64,000 bases of DNA from Thamnaconus septentrionalis (taxonomy: Eukaryota; Chordata; Actinopteri; Tetraodontiformes; Monacanthidae): contig CM020513.1 of assembly GCA_009823395.1 (NCBI GenBank), forward strand, positions 11,369,501 through 11,433,500, given 5' to 3'. This document shows, piece after piece, positions 26,222 through 60,300 of this stretch. The position numbers were made by a program, and so were the translations under genes. Below the pieces are notes generated by a model. That model did no database searches and was not told the origin of the DNA. It saw only the letters and a list, made by a program, of their open reading frames with translations. The first letter of the stretch is position 1; the number at the start of each line of letters is the position of its first letter.

Positions 26222-26261
26222 GGAGAATCGCACGCACAGCGGGGGCATCGGCGGAGTGTAG
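26184..26261 (+). other. Upstream ORF 2 of PRMT8 (25 codons)
   Basis: ATG at 26184 encodes a 25-residue peptide beginning MHFLDLVHFWQCEE and stops at TAG 26259-26261. It overlaps the end of uORF 1 in another frame. It is a possible translational control element; nothing shows that it is translated. Confidence 0.35.
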
Positions 26262-26397
26262 GTGAACGGTCGGACTCGGGAGAGGAGGCGCGCGCCCTTG
26301 GTTCCCTCTCTCCCCCCACCCCCACTTACGCCTCATCCTCGCGACTTCTCTCTGCCCCGCGACCGAGCGTGAGCGCGTTCCCCCCAAGCCGGCGCTT

Positions 26398-48167
<21,770 letters not shown>

Positions 48168-50340
48168 GTTTGCCTGAGGCGTTGGGGAGGCGGGGGAGGA
48201 GTAAGGGAAGGGGCAAACCTTGCGCAATGGCCGACCGGAGTACAATCGCCGGGAGGAGATGAAGAGGAGGAAGAGGAGGAGGAGGAGGAGGAGAAGAGAA
48301 CCTCCTCTGACCCCGGCAGCGTGGGAGGGATTCAAAAGATTAGAGCGTGAGAGCGAGACACGGCCCCTCTGGCAAAACACTGCTACTGTCTTTAAAGATG
48401 TAGAAGAAGTCACTGGTGCCGACTGTTACACTGTTACAACAGTCCCTGAATGTTACAACTGACCTAGCCAAGGCCGCCAGGGATGCGTTCCGTTTTTCTT
48501 GATGAATGTTACTGATTGTCGTGTTTAGACGTGAGTGTTGTGCCACCCTCCATGTGATTCACTGATTCACTGATTTTTTTTTCCTTCAGAGGCTTGGGTG
48601 TTTATTTGTTTTTTTTTTAAAAAGTGGGATTTAGAAATAACACTGCAGCTAATTTTAAGAAATTCCACCTCCCGATTTTACATCATCTGAAAAATTTGTG
48701 GGCAAACATGTTTTTTTTTGTGTGTGTGTTTTAAAAGATTTGACTGCATTAGACAAACAAACACACAAACGGATCCAAATAATTTTTTCCAGTACATTGC
48801 TAAGAAAAAAAGCTAAATTCTTGTGCTTGCACTGGGTGTGCGGCAAGGTTCAGTAATTTCTAGAACATCCAGCTTTGACCCGGGACGGTGGAGTGCACGT
48901 GCAGGAGGGAGTGCGTGTGTGGGTCACTGGACTAAAATGAAGTTCACTTTGAGGTTTAAGACTGATTCTTAATCCGAAATGGGGCATCCAAAAACATTTT
49001 TCCACCACTTCGCTCTATCATAGCTAATCTGTTTGAATGTTTTTTGTTTTGTTTTTACACACTGTAGAGTATATGTAGGAGTTGGGTATTTTTTGATCAG
49101 TGGATGTTTATTGGTGTCGGACGACTAAACAGCCAAGGACAAACTCTCTGCCAGTGTAGCTGCAAATATGTGTCATGTGAATGGTAACACGTGTTTCTTG
49201 CGTCGTCAGTCGTGTGCTTGTAGCTTCCTGTGAGCGCCTGGTCCAAGGTGGTCTGCCCCAGGCCACGTGTGACCAGCCCTCCTCTTCCTCTTCCTCCTTC
49301 ATCCTCAATGCCTTGACCAAGTGCCGAAGCGTACCCGGTTCCTCCGTACACTGCTGCTTTCAGCTTTTTACTCTACTTTCAGAAACGCAAAAGTGGTTCT
49401 AATTTAAAATTTAAGACACAGTATTTAGTTGCCAAGCTATCTCCATTTTCCTCTTAGAGCCCCTCACAACTATCTGACCTCAGATTATGAATTATTTTAG
49501 GACGATTCGGGGGAAGAAAGAAACGACGCTTGATGCGTTGCTGTACTTCTCCAGACTCTGCTTACGCAGTTACACCGTGGTTTAGAAAACAACTTAGTTC
49601 ACTTCCCAGGCAAACTCCGGAGAACAAGGCACTTTTTTTTTTTTTTTTTTTTAATTTTATGTTACCAGTCAAGCTGCTTTTGTGGTTGTGAATATCAAGA
49701 AAGAAATTTCTTAAATACATGGACTGTGTGCGTCACGATACTGTCGAGTCCTCTAACAGCCAAGGAAAGCCTCGGTTTCTCAACCAACCACCCAGAGGCT
49801 CCGAGACAACAACACATTCAGAGCTGCAGAGCAATGAAGGAAAGATGATCGACAATAATTCAAGCATGTTATAAACGCTAATTACAATCAAGGTGTTACT
49901 GCCGCCACCGCAGGACGCACAGTAGTACAAATACAGCAATACAGCATGAAGCGAAAACAAGCAACGACGGATGGTGAGTTAATATATTAATTTTATTTGT
50001 TCACAGGAAACACTTGTGTTAATTGAACAGTACATTAAAAAAAAAAAAAGTTCTGGCTGCTTAAAACTCAACACAAAATAGATTTTCTTTTTGTGTTCTA
50101 AAAACCTTTTACACTTTGACTTTGAAAAGTTACTTTCTATATATTAACATCTGGTCAAGAGGATTGAATATGAAAAATGTTGTTCCACACGCGAACGCGC
50201 AACTCAAGTCTGGATTAATAAACGGCAATTGCCAAATTCATCCACTAGATGGTGGTCTATCGTTTTGTTTGATGATGCACCTGGCTCTCGGTATATATGT
50301 ACATGTCGCGTGTGCAATAAAGTCATATGCAAGGCATTGT
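48168..50340 (+). other. prmt8: Probable PRMT8 3'UTR
   Basis: Follows the TAG stop. No further exon-like frame is seen. It has purine-rich (AGG)n at 48260-48298, a T run at about 49631-49652 and an AATAAAG hexamer at 50316 followed by a GT-rich stretch. The end point is an inference from that signal; an ATTAAA-like site near 50034 is an alternative. Confidence 0.45.
50316..50321 (+). terminator. prmt8: Candidate PRMT8 polyadenylation signal AATAAA
   Basis: First canonical AATAAA on the + strand after the PRMT8 stop. It is followed within 30 bases by TTGTTATTGGTGACAG, a plausible downstream element. Confidence 0.45.
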
Positions 50341-50732
50341 TATTGGTGACAGTGATGCACTGGGGTCCACAGTGCAATTACAAAAGCTTGAAAAGAATAC
50401 TTGGCACATACTTTAAACAAAGTATTTTCTGCAGTAAACTTCATTTGATCAATGCCTCAATTTTCCAAAGGACCAGAATCAGCATAAAACTCCCATTAAA
50501 AAAAAAAAAAAAAACTAAGTTGTATAACAGAAACAATGTTGATTAAGAATAACTTTTGTCCCATTTGTATTTTTTTATTATTTTTTTTTTACAAAATGTT
50601 TATTTGGCTGTTTTTTGTTGTTTGTTTGTTTTTCAAAATGACCAGCAATCTAATAAAATAATACGATAACAATGTTACAGCACAGACTTGGCCCTAAAAA
50701 CCAGCTAAAGTCAAAGCTTCACTAGTGAAGGA

Positions 50733-50738
50733 TTTATT
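50733..50738 (-). terminator. cracr2a: Candidate CRACR2A polyadenylation signal AATAAA
   Basis: Reads GCAATAAATCC on the - strand, about 445 bases past the CRACR2A stop. It is the first canonical signal met in that direction. Together with the PRMT8 signal at 50316 it leaves only a few hundred bases between the two convergent genes. Confidence 0.45.
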
Positions 50739-51131
50739 GCACAGCTGCTTAACAGCACATTTCCACAGTTCTTGACATAATCAACACTGGTCATCATTTC
50801 AACACCATAAAAAGCCCAGATGTGACAGCTAAATGTCTCGAGAAGTGAAATAAATTAGACTCTGAGCTACGGACACAGAAACAATCACAGTTAAAGTCAA
50901 ACCAGGCTCAGAGCTGTCTGCTTCTAATTATTAAAATAATTAATAACTGGGTGTGCACGTGTTGCCGGCCGTCGTCATGGTGCGTTTGTGTGAACGGAAC
51001 AAGAAGAAGACAGTTTTGTGTGGGATTCTTCTCGGTGCCCAGAGAGAAGACATTTTGCTGACATACAAGGTGGTGTGTGCATTGTGGTGGCCACAAGTGC
51101 TCACACAGTGTGTGTCCTTTGAGGGTAGTGC

Positions 51132-51134
<3 letters not shown>

Positions 51135-51162
<28 letters not shown>
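51135..51162 (+). repeat. (GT)n microsatellite in the CRACR2A 3'UTR
   Basis: 14 GT units, 20 bases from the CRACR2A stop; read as CA on the transcript. Confidence 0.9.
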
Positions 51163-51169
<7 letters not shown>

Positions 51170-51181
51170 ACTGTTCAGCCG

Positions 51182-51269
51182 TTAGCAGCACGATCTCTTC
51201 TTTCCTTGGGGGACGTGGACCAGCTGCACCGTCTTCTCCTTCTCTCGGTCCTCCTGCTCTTTCAGAATT
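51182..51269 (-). CDS. cracr2a: CRACR2A terminal exon 18 (prenylation tail)
   Basis: Encodes [20 protein letters not shown] then QGKKRSCC and TAA. The basic stretch and final Cys-Cys fit Rab geranylgeranylation and membrane attachment. This confirms that the fish gene encodes the large Rab form. Confidence 0.95.
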
Positions 51270-54055
51270 CTGCAGGGCAAGTACAGACATGAGCATTAGC
51301 TCCCAAGAGCTGATTGAATAATTTAATAAGAACTTTTATCTTTAGAGCAGCGCTCCTTTTTGTTCTTTTTCCAAAGTTCTACTGCATTAAAGTTGTATTA
51401 CTCGTTTTATGTGCTCATTTGTTTTCCCGCTGCATAAAGTGATGCGTTCAAAAGCAGTTTTTAACTCGGCTCACCGGGCTAAATGAACCATGGACTCGGC
51501 CACGTTGTGTCCAGAGGAGGCGCTGCACTCGTAGAAAGTCATCTGGCAGTCCTGAGAGGGAGCGAGGAGATCTTTGAGTGTCTCGATCTGAGCTTGAACT
51601 ACTATGTAGCCATAAATATGAATGTTAGGATGAGCACAAAACTATTAAATCAGGCGAGGCAAGAACTTCCTCTAACTTTATGCTTTTGTCATGATTACGT
51701 CATTTTTGTCATCAGCAACTGACTTTTGCAAGCCTTTGGCCCACTTCTTGCTGCACTTGTCTTTCCGTCTCCTTGTCGGTCTTGTTTCCCAGAAGCATGA
51801 TGGGAATGTCCTCCCCGGCGCTCTCCTGCAAAATGGGAACACTTGAGCTGATGCTCAAAATATTGACGAACGTAGACAAAGCAAACGCAAAGACTGAAGC
51901 GTTACGCGTGGGGGGTCAAATTACTCTGACCAACAAAAATAGCAGCTAAGAAAAAAAAAAAAAAAAAAAAGTCATCAGAAAGGTTTCCTGTCATGGCCGG
52001 CATAGCTCAATGTGTGTTCAGCTGCAAAGAAGGAAGTAAGTAGGTGCCACCTGTGTCCGGTCACTCTTTCACTTTTTGCTCGATATCTGATTATTCCAAC
52101 AAACTTTTATTCATCTCAGACGAAAGTATCACACAGCTGCCGACAGACCTTATAAACTTTAGCTCAGGCGTGGGCAAACTGCGGCCCGGGGGCCATGTGC
52201 AGGCCTTTAAGCTTTTTTATTCAGGCCAACCAAACTTGAAGAAATTATAATAACAGTCAGGAAGACAAAATAGCTGCATTCCATCCATTTTTTTCATTGT
52301 TTTAACAAAATCAACACTGATTTTGTTGTAACGCTTTTGTTCATTAAACATTAAAGCAGATGTTTTCTACACATCCCGTGATATATTATTTCCTCTATGA
52401 GGTGGGTCACCAAAACACTCCATCCATCTGCTCCTCTGTCAATTTTTAGAACCCATTGTGGCCCCACCAGTCAAAAGGTTTGCCCACCCCTGATTTTGAA
52501 TAATAATTGACAAAGGTTTAAACAAACTACATAGGGGGGAAAAAAGAAACAGTTTGTCCATTGAAAAGAGCAGCGCATAGTTTGTCGTTGTTCTGATTGC
52601 TTGCTACTGACCTTGACGCTCGTCAGCCACTGCCTGACGGCTGTGAAGCTCTGCTCGCAGGTGACGTCGTACATCACGATCACGCTGTCGGCCTTGCGGA
52701 AGAACTGCTTGGTGATACTCCGATACCTGCGGGGGGGAAAGGAGGTGAGGGAATGAGATGATGGAGGAGGAGGAGGAGGAGGAGGAGGAGGAGGAAGAAG
52801 AGAGCGGGAAGGGGGTGAAAGAGGAGGAGGAGAAGGAGAAGGAAGTGTTTTCACCGACACTTTAATCATTTGTTTCCTTTGGCTTGTGGATCCTCACCTC
52901 TCCTGTCCTGCTGTGTCCCACATCTGCAGCGCCACCTGGCTGTTGTCCACGGTTATGGTTTTAACACTGTAGTCTATGCCTAGGGTACAGAGCATAGTGT
53001 CAGTCGCCCTTTGTTCTGTTTATATTTTTATGTTGTTACAACACAGAAAAACTACAAATGGATCTACAAGCATACAAATCAATTTTTGATCGATTTTTTT
53101 TTTTGCACCAAGTCTTGATCTCTGTGCTGCTTATTAGCAATTTGGAGTGGATGATGATGATGATGATGCTAATGATGTTTTTTTTTTTTTTGACTGTTTA
53201 TTCAACTGTTGCGAAAACTCTTGCTTCAGTATTTTGACGTTTTGGACACAGAAAATCAAAACCAACTGAGCGCAAGGCTGCGTTCCTTCTAATACGAACA
53301 ACATCATGCGTACCTACGGTCGCCGAGGTGCCGGGGTGGAAGGCGTCGTCGCAGAAGCGGCGGAGCATGGAGGTCTTCCCCACGCTGGAGTTCCCCACCA
53401 GGACGATCTTGAAGAGGCGGTCGGGCGGCGAGGCGGCGCCCTCTTCCTGAGAGAGAGTGCAGGTTCGGAAGGAAAGTGTTAGAATGTCATCAAACTAACA
53501 AGCAACTGAACATTCTGCCTAATAAAGTGACCAGTGGTGCTGAGAGTTTCCTCTACTCACGCTGATGCTGGTCTCCTTGCCCACTGGCTGCCCCCTCTGA
53601 GATGTGGGAGTCTCTGTTTTCTCGGCCTTGGGCCCGGCGGCGGCGGCGGAGGCCCGCGGGCAGATGTCGCTCATCACCAGGTCTATGTCTTCCTCGCTGT
53701 CCAGGCCCTCGTCCGCCTCGCTGCACTCCTCCAGCGGGCTCTGGCTGCTGCTGTGGAGCAGGTGCGGCAGGTGGTCCTCCTCGATGGAGATGATTCTCTG
53801 GAGGTGACCTCTGGTCGGCGGGGTGGCCGGCTGGGGCTTCGCGGAGGTGAGGCTGCTCTGATCCTCCTCATCCTCACTGCAGACAAACATTATAAACATA
53901 TACACATGAGAAAGGGTACTTTTTGTTTTTTATGATTTTACTTTATGCTATAGGTTTTGGCTTTTTTATATTCTTTCATCAGTTTATCTTTCTATTTTTT
54001 CGTCACATTTCGTCAATTTATGTGTTTTCCTCCAAACATACAAAATAAGTTTAAA

Positions 54056-54097
<42 letters not shown>

Positions 54098-54231
54098 AAA
54101 TGAATGAGAAAGGACTTACCTTTTGAAGACACTTGAGTTTCTGTAGCTGGCAGTGCCTATCAAAGGCCTCCGCTTCAAACTCTGTGTTTGATTAGGCGCC
54201 TGTTAAAAAAACAAATAAACAAAAATCAAGT

Positions 54232-54262
<31 letters not shown>

Positions 54263-57231
54263 TTGACATTTCAACAGCAGGACAGTGGTTTGAGACAGTA
54301 GTGATTAGTTCAGGAAGACGGCCAACCTGAAAACACATGTCCTTCTCATCCCGGAGGTTTTTGTTCATTTCCCTGGTTGCAACAAAGATGAAGAACAGCA
54401 TGATGAACAGTAAGTGTTTCAGTAAATCTATTCCCAATGTTGCCTTTGGGGCCAAAGTCAAATCTTAAAATGATTCAAATGAAAATATCGTAATGTCTTA
54501 AAATCAGATTTTTTTGTTTTGATCGTGATATTTCTGAGTCGCTATTGTGTAAAACGTATAGACATTTAAAAGTGCATGAATGATTAAATATTAAAATAGA
54601 ATCTCAGAAAAAAGTCATTAATTCTGATCTTCGATGTTTATTACACAATGATGTAGCATAGCACAAAAAACATGACTTTGATTCACTAATAATTGATTGT
54701 TGGATCTGAGATTGAAAGAGAACAAATGAGGACAGAATAGGTAAAATTGTTGCTACTCTGGTAAAAACAGCACTGACTGACAGTTGAAAAGCCAAACAAG
54801 AGGATCCTTTGTGTGTGTGTGTGTGTGTGCGCGTCGCATTCCTCTCCTGTTCCTGTGGTTAGAACTCAAGCTTTGTGTTGTTCCTACCTCAGGAGGTCCA
54901 CCTGCTTTAGAAGAGTCGCTCGCTCTCGCTGGAGTCCCTCGGTCAGTCGGTAGATTTCCCTAAACCCCCAAAAAAACAACCTTCTATTTCAGTCCAGTGC
55001 AAGACCTTATTAAAAATGAAAGCCTATGACACGGCAATAAATCTGAATTGGTGCAAATTTTCCATGAAGCACTAGGAGTCTGCATTGAAACAACACTTTA
55101 AAGTGTATGCATGACAGTAGTCTGATCATCAACTATCACACTGTGCTCCACAATCCATCACGCCGCTGAACTCTGTCACTGCGGTCGAGACGCTAACCAG
55201 CTAGCCTGACACTCACATCTCCTTGTCCTCGTGCAGCCGTGACGACTGCTCCTGCAGCACGCTCAGCTGCTCCTGGGCCAGCAGCAGCTCCTGGCTGGTC
55301 TGCTCCAGCTCGCTCACCAGCTCGTCGTTGGTCTGCTTCAGCTTGATGTTCTCCACCTTGGTGACGTGCTGCTCGCCGTGGAGCGTCTGGCACTGCTGCT
55401 CCAGCTGGGGACGGTGAGGCGGTTAGAAAGGAAGAGGGGAGCCGGGGACCTGATTGATGAGCTGATCCTTTTTTTTTTTTTTTCTTTACGAAATTCAGTT
55501 TAAAAGTCTTTTTGCGGCGTGATTTCTCGACCTCCGCCTCACCCTCCTCTGCTTCTGGAAGAGCTGCTCCAGCTCCTTCTCCTTACTGGACAGCTGCAGC
55601 TCCATGTCCTGACTGCGAGACACAAAACGCTCATAGTCCTGAAGTGGAAGAACACACAGAGAAGAAAAAAAAGAGAAGAATCAAGTCGGAGACATCCTTG
55701 GAAGATTTTGCAAAATTAACAGGATCATTTTTTATTTTTAATTTAGTGGGGCCAGAGACAATGTTTAAATAATATAGTATAGTATAATATAGTCAAAACC
55801 TACATTTTGTGGCCAGAATTCATTTTATTAAAAAAAACAAATCCACATGTCCGAGTCCTGTTCCATCCGCTCCACTGCGGTCTTACCTGCAGGACAATTT
55901 TGTCTTTTTCTTTTTTTATCTGCTGCTCCATTTCCTCGTACAGATGCTGGATCTCGAAATCATGCGTCGCCGCTTTTCTGTCAGGAGAGAAAGATCAAGT
56001 CATTTTTAATTCAGCCGACATTAATGAATTGAACAGTCACAGACTTTCCTTTCTGCATTGACACTTTAGCATGGAAGAGGATGAGGGCCGAGTTTTCCGA
56101 GTTTTCAATTTGAGAACAAAGTTGAAATTTCAAGATTAAAGTCGAAATTTCAAAAATAAATTTTGTGCGGCCCTAATCCTCTTTCGTGTCAAAGGTCAGA
56201 GCTGCTTATTCCTTATCTGTCCTCCCACTCAAGTGTCCCCTGTAAAGATTGAACTAATGGGAATCCTGGAACAAACATTTGTTTTACGAGCGCTGTAAAA
56301 GCTCTAAGGAAAATTAAAACCAGAAAAAAAAACTCCAATCAATAGTAGTCAATGTTCAACGACACAAAGCAAATAAACTACAATAGATGAGATTGTTCTG
56401 CTTTGTTGGAGTGATTCGCCATTAAGGTGCCCCCCACCACCCCACCACCCCGGACCTTTTCAGGGCGCTCTCCATCTCGCTCTTCTCCTCGTTGGCCTCA
56501 ATGATCTGAGACGTCACCCTGGCCAGGAAGTCCTCGAAATTAGACAGGAGGTGCGGCTCGTCCCGCCGCAGCTGGGCCCACAGACTGCGCACCTCAGCCG
56601 GACTGACGGGTCAGACGCAACAGGTGGGTTAAAAAAAAAAAAAAAACAAACAACAACAGCAATAATAATGATACTTTTTCAATGACATTTGCTTCCTTTG
56701 TCCTGCAGTATTACAAGAATCTGTCTTTTCACGAGACAAACAATAAGAATCCTGCAAGGACGTGAGTGTGAAGTCTGGCCTGGCAACGACTCAACAATGA
56801 CACTTTCAAAGCAACTACAGTAGTTATTATATTCACAGTAAGACTGAGGTGAAGCACTTGTGTTTTTTTTTCAGCAACGGTGCAGCAACGGTGCAGCAAC
56901 TGTGCGGCTGCTTTTGAAGAGGAGTTATTTTTATCAACTTGTATTAAATATGTTGGACTCTTCATTTTACTGATAATTCAACAACAGGCAATACAGCACA
57001 AGAGTGAGTGAATATCAGCCTCCTATGCTGTTATTCTCATCACAGTGCGTTCATATTCACTGCGACGGCACAAACACAGTGTGGACTGTTGTAAGCAACA
57101 ACAGATTGAGATTTGTTTATGCATTAAATTAGTCTTCTAACTCCTCCATGTGGCCAAGACTTCTCTCTGATGCCCTGCTGCTGTAATAATCTATTAGTAC
57201 ATTTACAATAAAATGTTGAGCAAATTCTTTG

Positions 57232-57318
<87 letters not shown>

Positions 57319-60300
57319 AATGAGGTGAAGTGCAGTTACATCACTGAATGGATACACGTCCATTGTAAGAAGGCGGTAATTACTAATACATAGCAACTGT
57401 CCATTGCATGATGACATTAGATCTGCCTCCAGTCTGTTTAGTTTTGGCAACAAAGTCTCAGGGATCCACCTCAGCCAAAGTTTACAGTGAGTGATGCTGC
57501 TGAGGCTGTTTGTCAAAGGTGAGTCCAGTCAGGCACTGGGGCAGTTCCTGCAAGCCAAACCTAGCCAGTCTAGCAGAGCTCTGTTCAAACAGACCTCACC
57601 TCCAGTTAAGCGGGCTAAGTCTTGTGTCGAATGTCAACACTTTAGAAATGCAAACACTAAAGTCATTCGGGAATATTAGCATCTTGTGTCGCACGTAATC
57701 CGGTCAAACAGTTCTGGACACGCTGGCTGGCGTACAGTAGCGTCGAATACAACGAGGGACAGCTTTGCTAGAGACTGGAAAAAAAACGTCAAGCTCGGGT
57801 CGGGTTTGCACAGTTTACACAGGTGACGACAGTCCCAGGCTGCGCCGCCAAGTGCGGACTGCTACGGCCCCACATTGCAAAAAAACGCACTCACGCTCAC
57901 AGACAGAGTGAGTACTCACTCCTCAAACACGCTGTTGGCTCCCAGGCTCTCCATCAGCATGGCAAAGTGTCGCCTCTCTTCGTCCTCGTCGCCTCCCGCC
58001 AGGCTCTCCTCCCACTGGCTCTGGTACAAGACCTCCGCCGGGCTTTCGCTGGAGGTTCCCTCTCCCATGTCGGCCTCGGCCGCGCAACTCCTCTGGCCGA
58101 ATAAAAATTCACCTGGGGGGAAGAAGCGCGAGAAATACAACAATTGCCGACTCAGGCGCGCGATCGATGCGAGCGTCGACGCCGCAGACGGAGAGAGAGG
58201 AATAAATAAAGAGTGGGGAAAAACATACTGAAGCCGGAGGAAAACTCGTCGAGCGTGAGGTACCCGTTGCCATCGGAGTCAAGGGTGTGAAAGACGTTCT
58301 CCAACTCCTCCGCACTGAGGGGGAGTCCGCCGTTCAGCCTCTATTTAACGAGACACAAAACACAGCTGCTGAGGCCAAAAACAAAGCCTCAAGGACATTA
58401 ACGAGAGCGTAGCTATAACAACTGCCACCAGCTGCCGGACCAAGAAGCGCTGTCATTTACGCACGGGCGATCGAGGCCGCCGCAGATATTTTTAAAACGG
58501 CCTCGACGAAGCGTTTTCCCGAATAGATTCCAAATCGCTCTTTCAGCCTCATTACCGCTCCGAGAACTTGAATTGCGTTCAGCAAAGCCAAGCTGACGGA
58601 TGCAAGCGATGTCTCTGATCCACACTGGCCTGTTGCAAAAGACATTTTGTTCCAAATGTTGCTAAAAAGCCGATGGTATTCTGATCGGTGCCCATGTGCA
58701 AGCCTGTCTTTATCTGCTGGAATTAGAAAACATTCTTCACTTGACCTGAACACTGTGGCAAAACTGTCTACTTGTTGCAAGGGTGTATCTACTGAAGCGC
58801 CGACAGCAGGAGCAGCTGGAAGCTCATCTACAAAGAAAAGCAGGAATTTAACAAGAAGAAACATTGTTTAAAAATCAGACACAATCAATATAGGCTTTTT
58901 TTTTTTAGGCATAAAATCATGCCAGACTGGAGGAAACTAGGACCTTCTGTGTTTTACGAGACTGAGCAGCCGGAAGAATCTGCTTACAAGGGAAATAATG
59001 CATTGCTTCTTTTTCTGCTAATTTTGAGGGAAAAAAAGACCTTTATGTCACTACTGCACAGTTTATTCTGATTTAATACATGACGTAGTCATACACACAA
59101 CAATATCAAATGACATTAACCAGCAGCTGTGCAAACACATAATGATGTAATTCCCAAATAGAAAGAATTATATCTAATCAGGCATGACAGACGTTTTCCA
59201 CTAGCAAGTCAAACAGCCTTCTAACACATGGGATCTCCGCTCTGCAGCTGCCAATCCCAGTGGCCAAACACTGGACGGCTGCGCGTCAGCTCAGTTCATT
59301 AGTTGAACTTACTAACAGGAACAACCGCTGCATTCGAGTCGACTGCAATACTTTTTTCCGGAGGGAAACAAAACACACGTCACAGTACGACGTGTCTGTC
59401 GTGACACCGCCGCTGGACGGCTCTGCAGAGAAAGCCGACCCGACTCAACCGCATCGCTGCCAGCAGCTTGTGTTTACACTGCTGCAAAATGTTGACCGAG
59501 GTCACCCTTAGAATCCCAGCGCAGAGCAGAGCAGAGCAGAGGCGAGCGAAGAGGGAGAGCCGGTGTCAGATTATCAGCTGTTCTTGTAAAAGTGTGCTAT
59601 CAGGGCCGACCATATCGCTTGTGTCAGCAAACAGTCCGGGCTGTAAAGCTACTGCTGCGTTAGCAGTGACAAACGTCCTCTTGGCTTGTGAAAAAAAACC
59701 AACAAAAAAAACAAAAACTGTTTGAAATAATTTGGGGCGAGGCGTAACACCTTGAGCACACCAGGCGACGGCGGACAACTCGTATAAAGATATTATTTTA
59801 AGCGTGGGCCGCAGCCAATAAAACGCTCCCTCGGCTCGCTACCCTCTGCTTTCCCATCCATTACCGTAAACGCATGATCAAAGCTCCCCTCTTTGTATTT
59901 ATGCTGCCGAGCGGGCCGACGAGTGCTCCATCAAAGGGCTGTCTGACATGAATAGGTGAGGGGCAGGTGAATCTGCACCACAATGCGAGCGGACGAGCCG
60001 CAAGACAAAGCTTCCCCGCCACCGCCGTCCCTTCTCTGCATCATGAAGTGAGCGCGCAGGCCGTCCTTGCATGCATGATATGCACGTGTGAGCGGCGGGG
60101 AAGCTGGAAAGCATAAAAATACATGAAGTGGGTTTGCAGGCGATGCCTCTTGGAAGCCTCATTTACGCTTAGACCTCGTAGAATGAGCAGCTTGATTATT
60201 CCAATGGTTCTAAAAACGTTTCAAATCTTTGGCTCAAGTCTTTACACGCAACTTTAATTCAAGCACTCACCCCCTGCACCTGCAACCTCACCTGCATGTC

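Larger units (their letters stand above)
25640..26397 (+). promoter_or_regulatory. prmt8: PRMT8 CpG-rich promoter and 5'UTR region
   Basis: CpG dinucleotides are dense from about 25.65 kb to the start codon, unlike the flanking DNA, as expected for a CpG-island promoter. No clear TATA box is seen, so the transcription start cannot be placed. Within it are a MEF2-type site CTATTTTTAG (25834-25843), a CCG repeat (26003-26031) and two upstream ATG reading frames (26063-26221 and 26184-26261). Confidence 0.6.
50715..51181 (-). other. cracr2a: Probable CRACR2A 3'UTR
   Basis: Runs from the TAA to about 20 bases past the AATAAA at 50738-50733. It includes a CA/GT repeat (51135-51162) only 20 bases past the stop. 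Confidence 0.45.

Noticed and set aside
58457..58864. 135-codon open frame on the - strand inside a CRACR2A intron
   Set aside because: No recognisable domain, no splice signals joining it to the gene, and length possible by chance.
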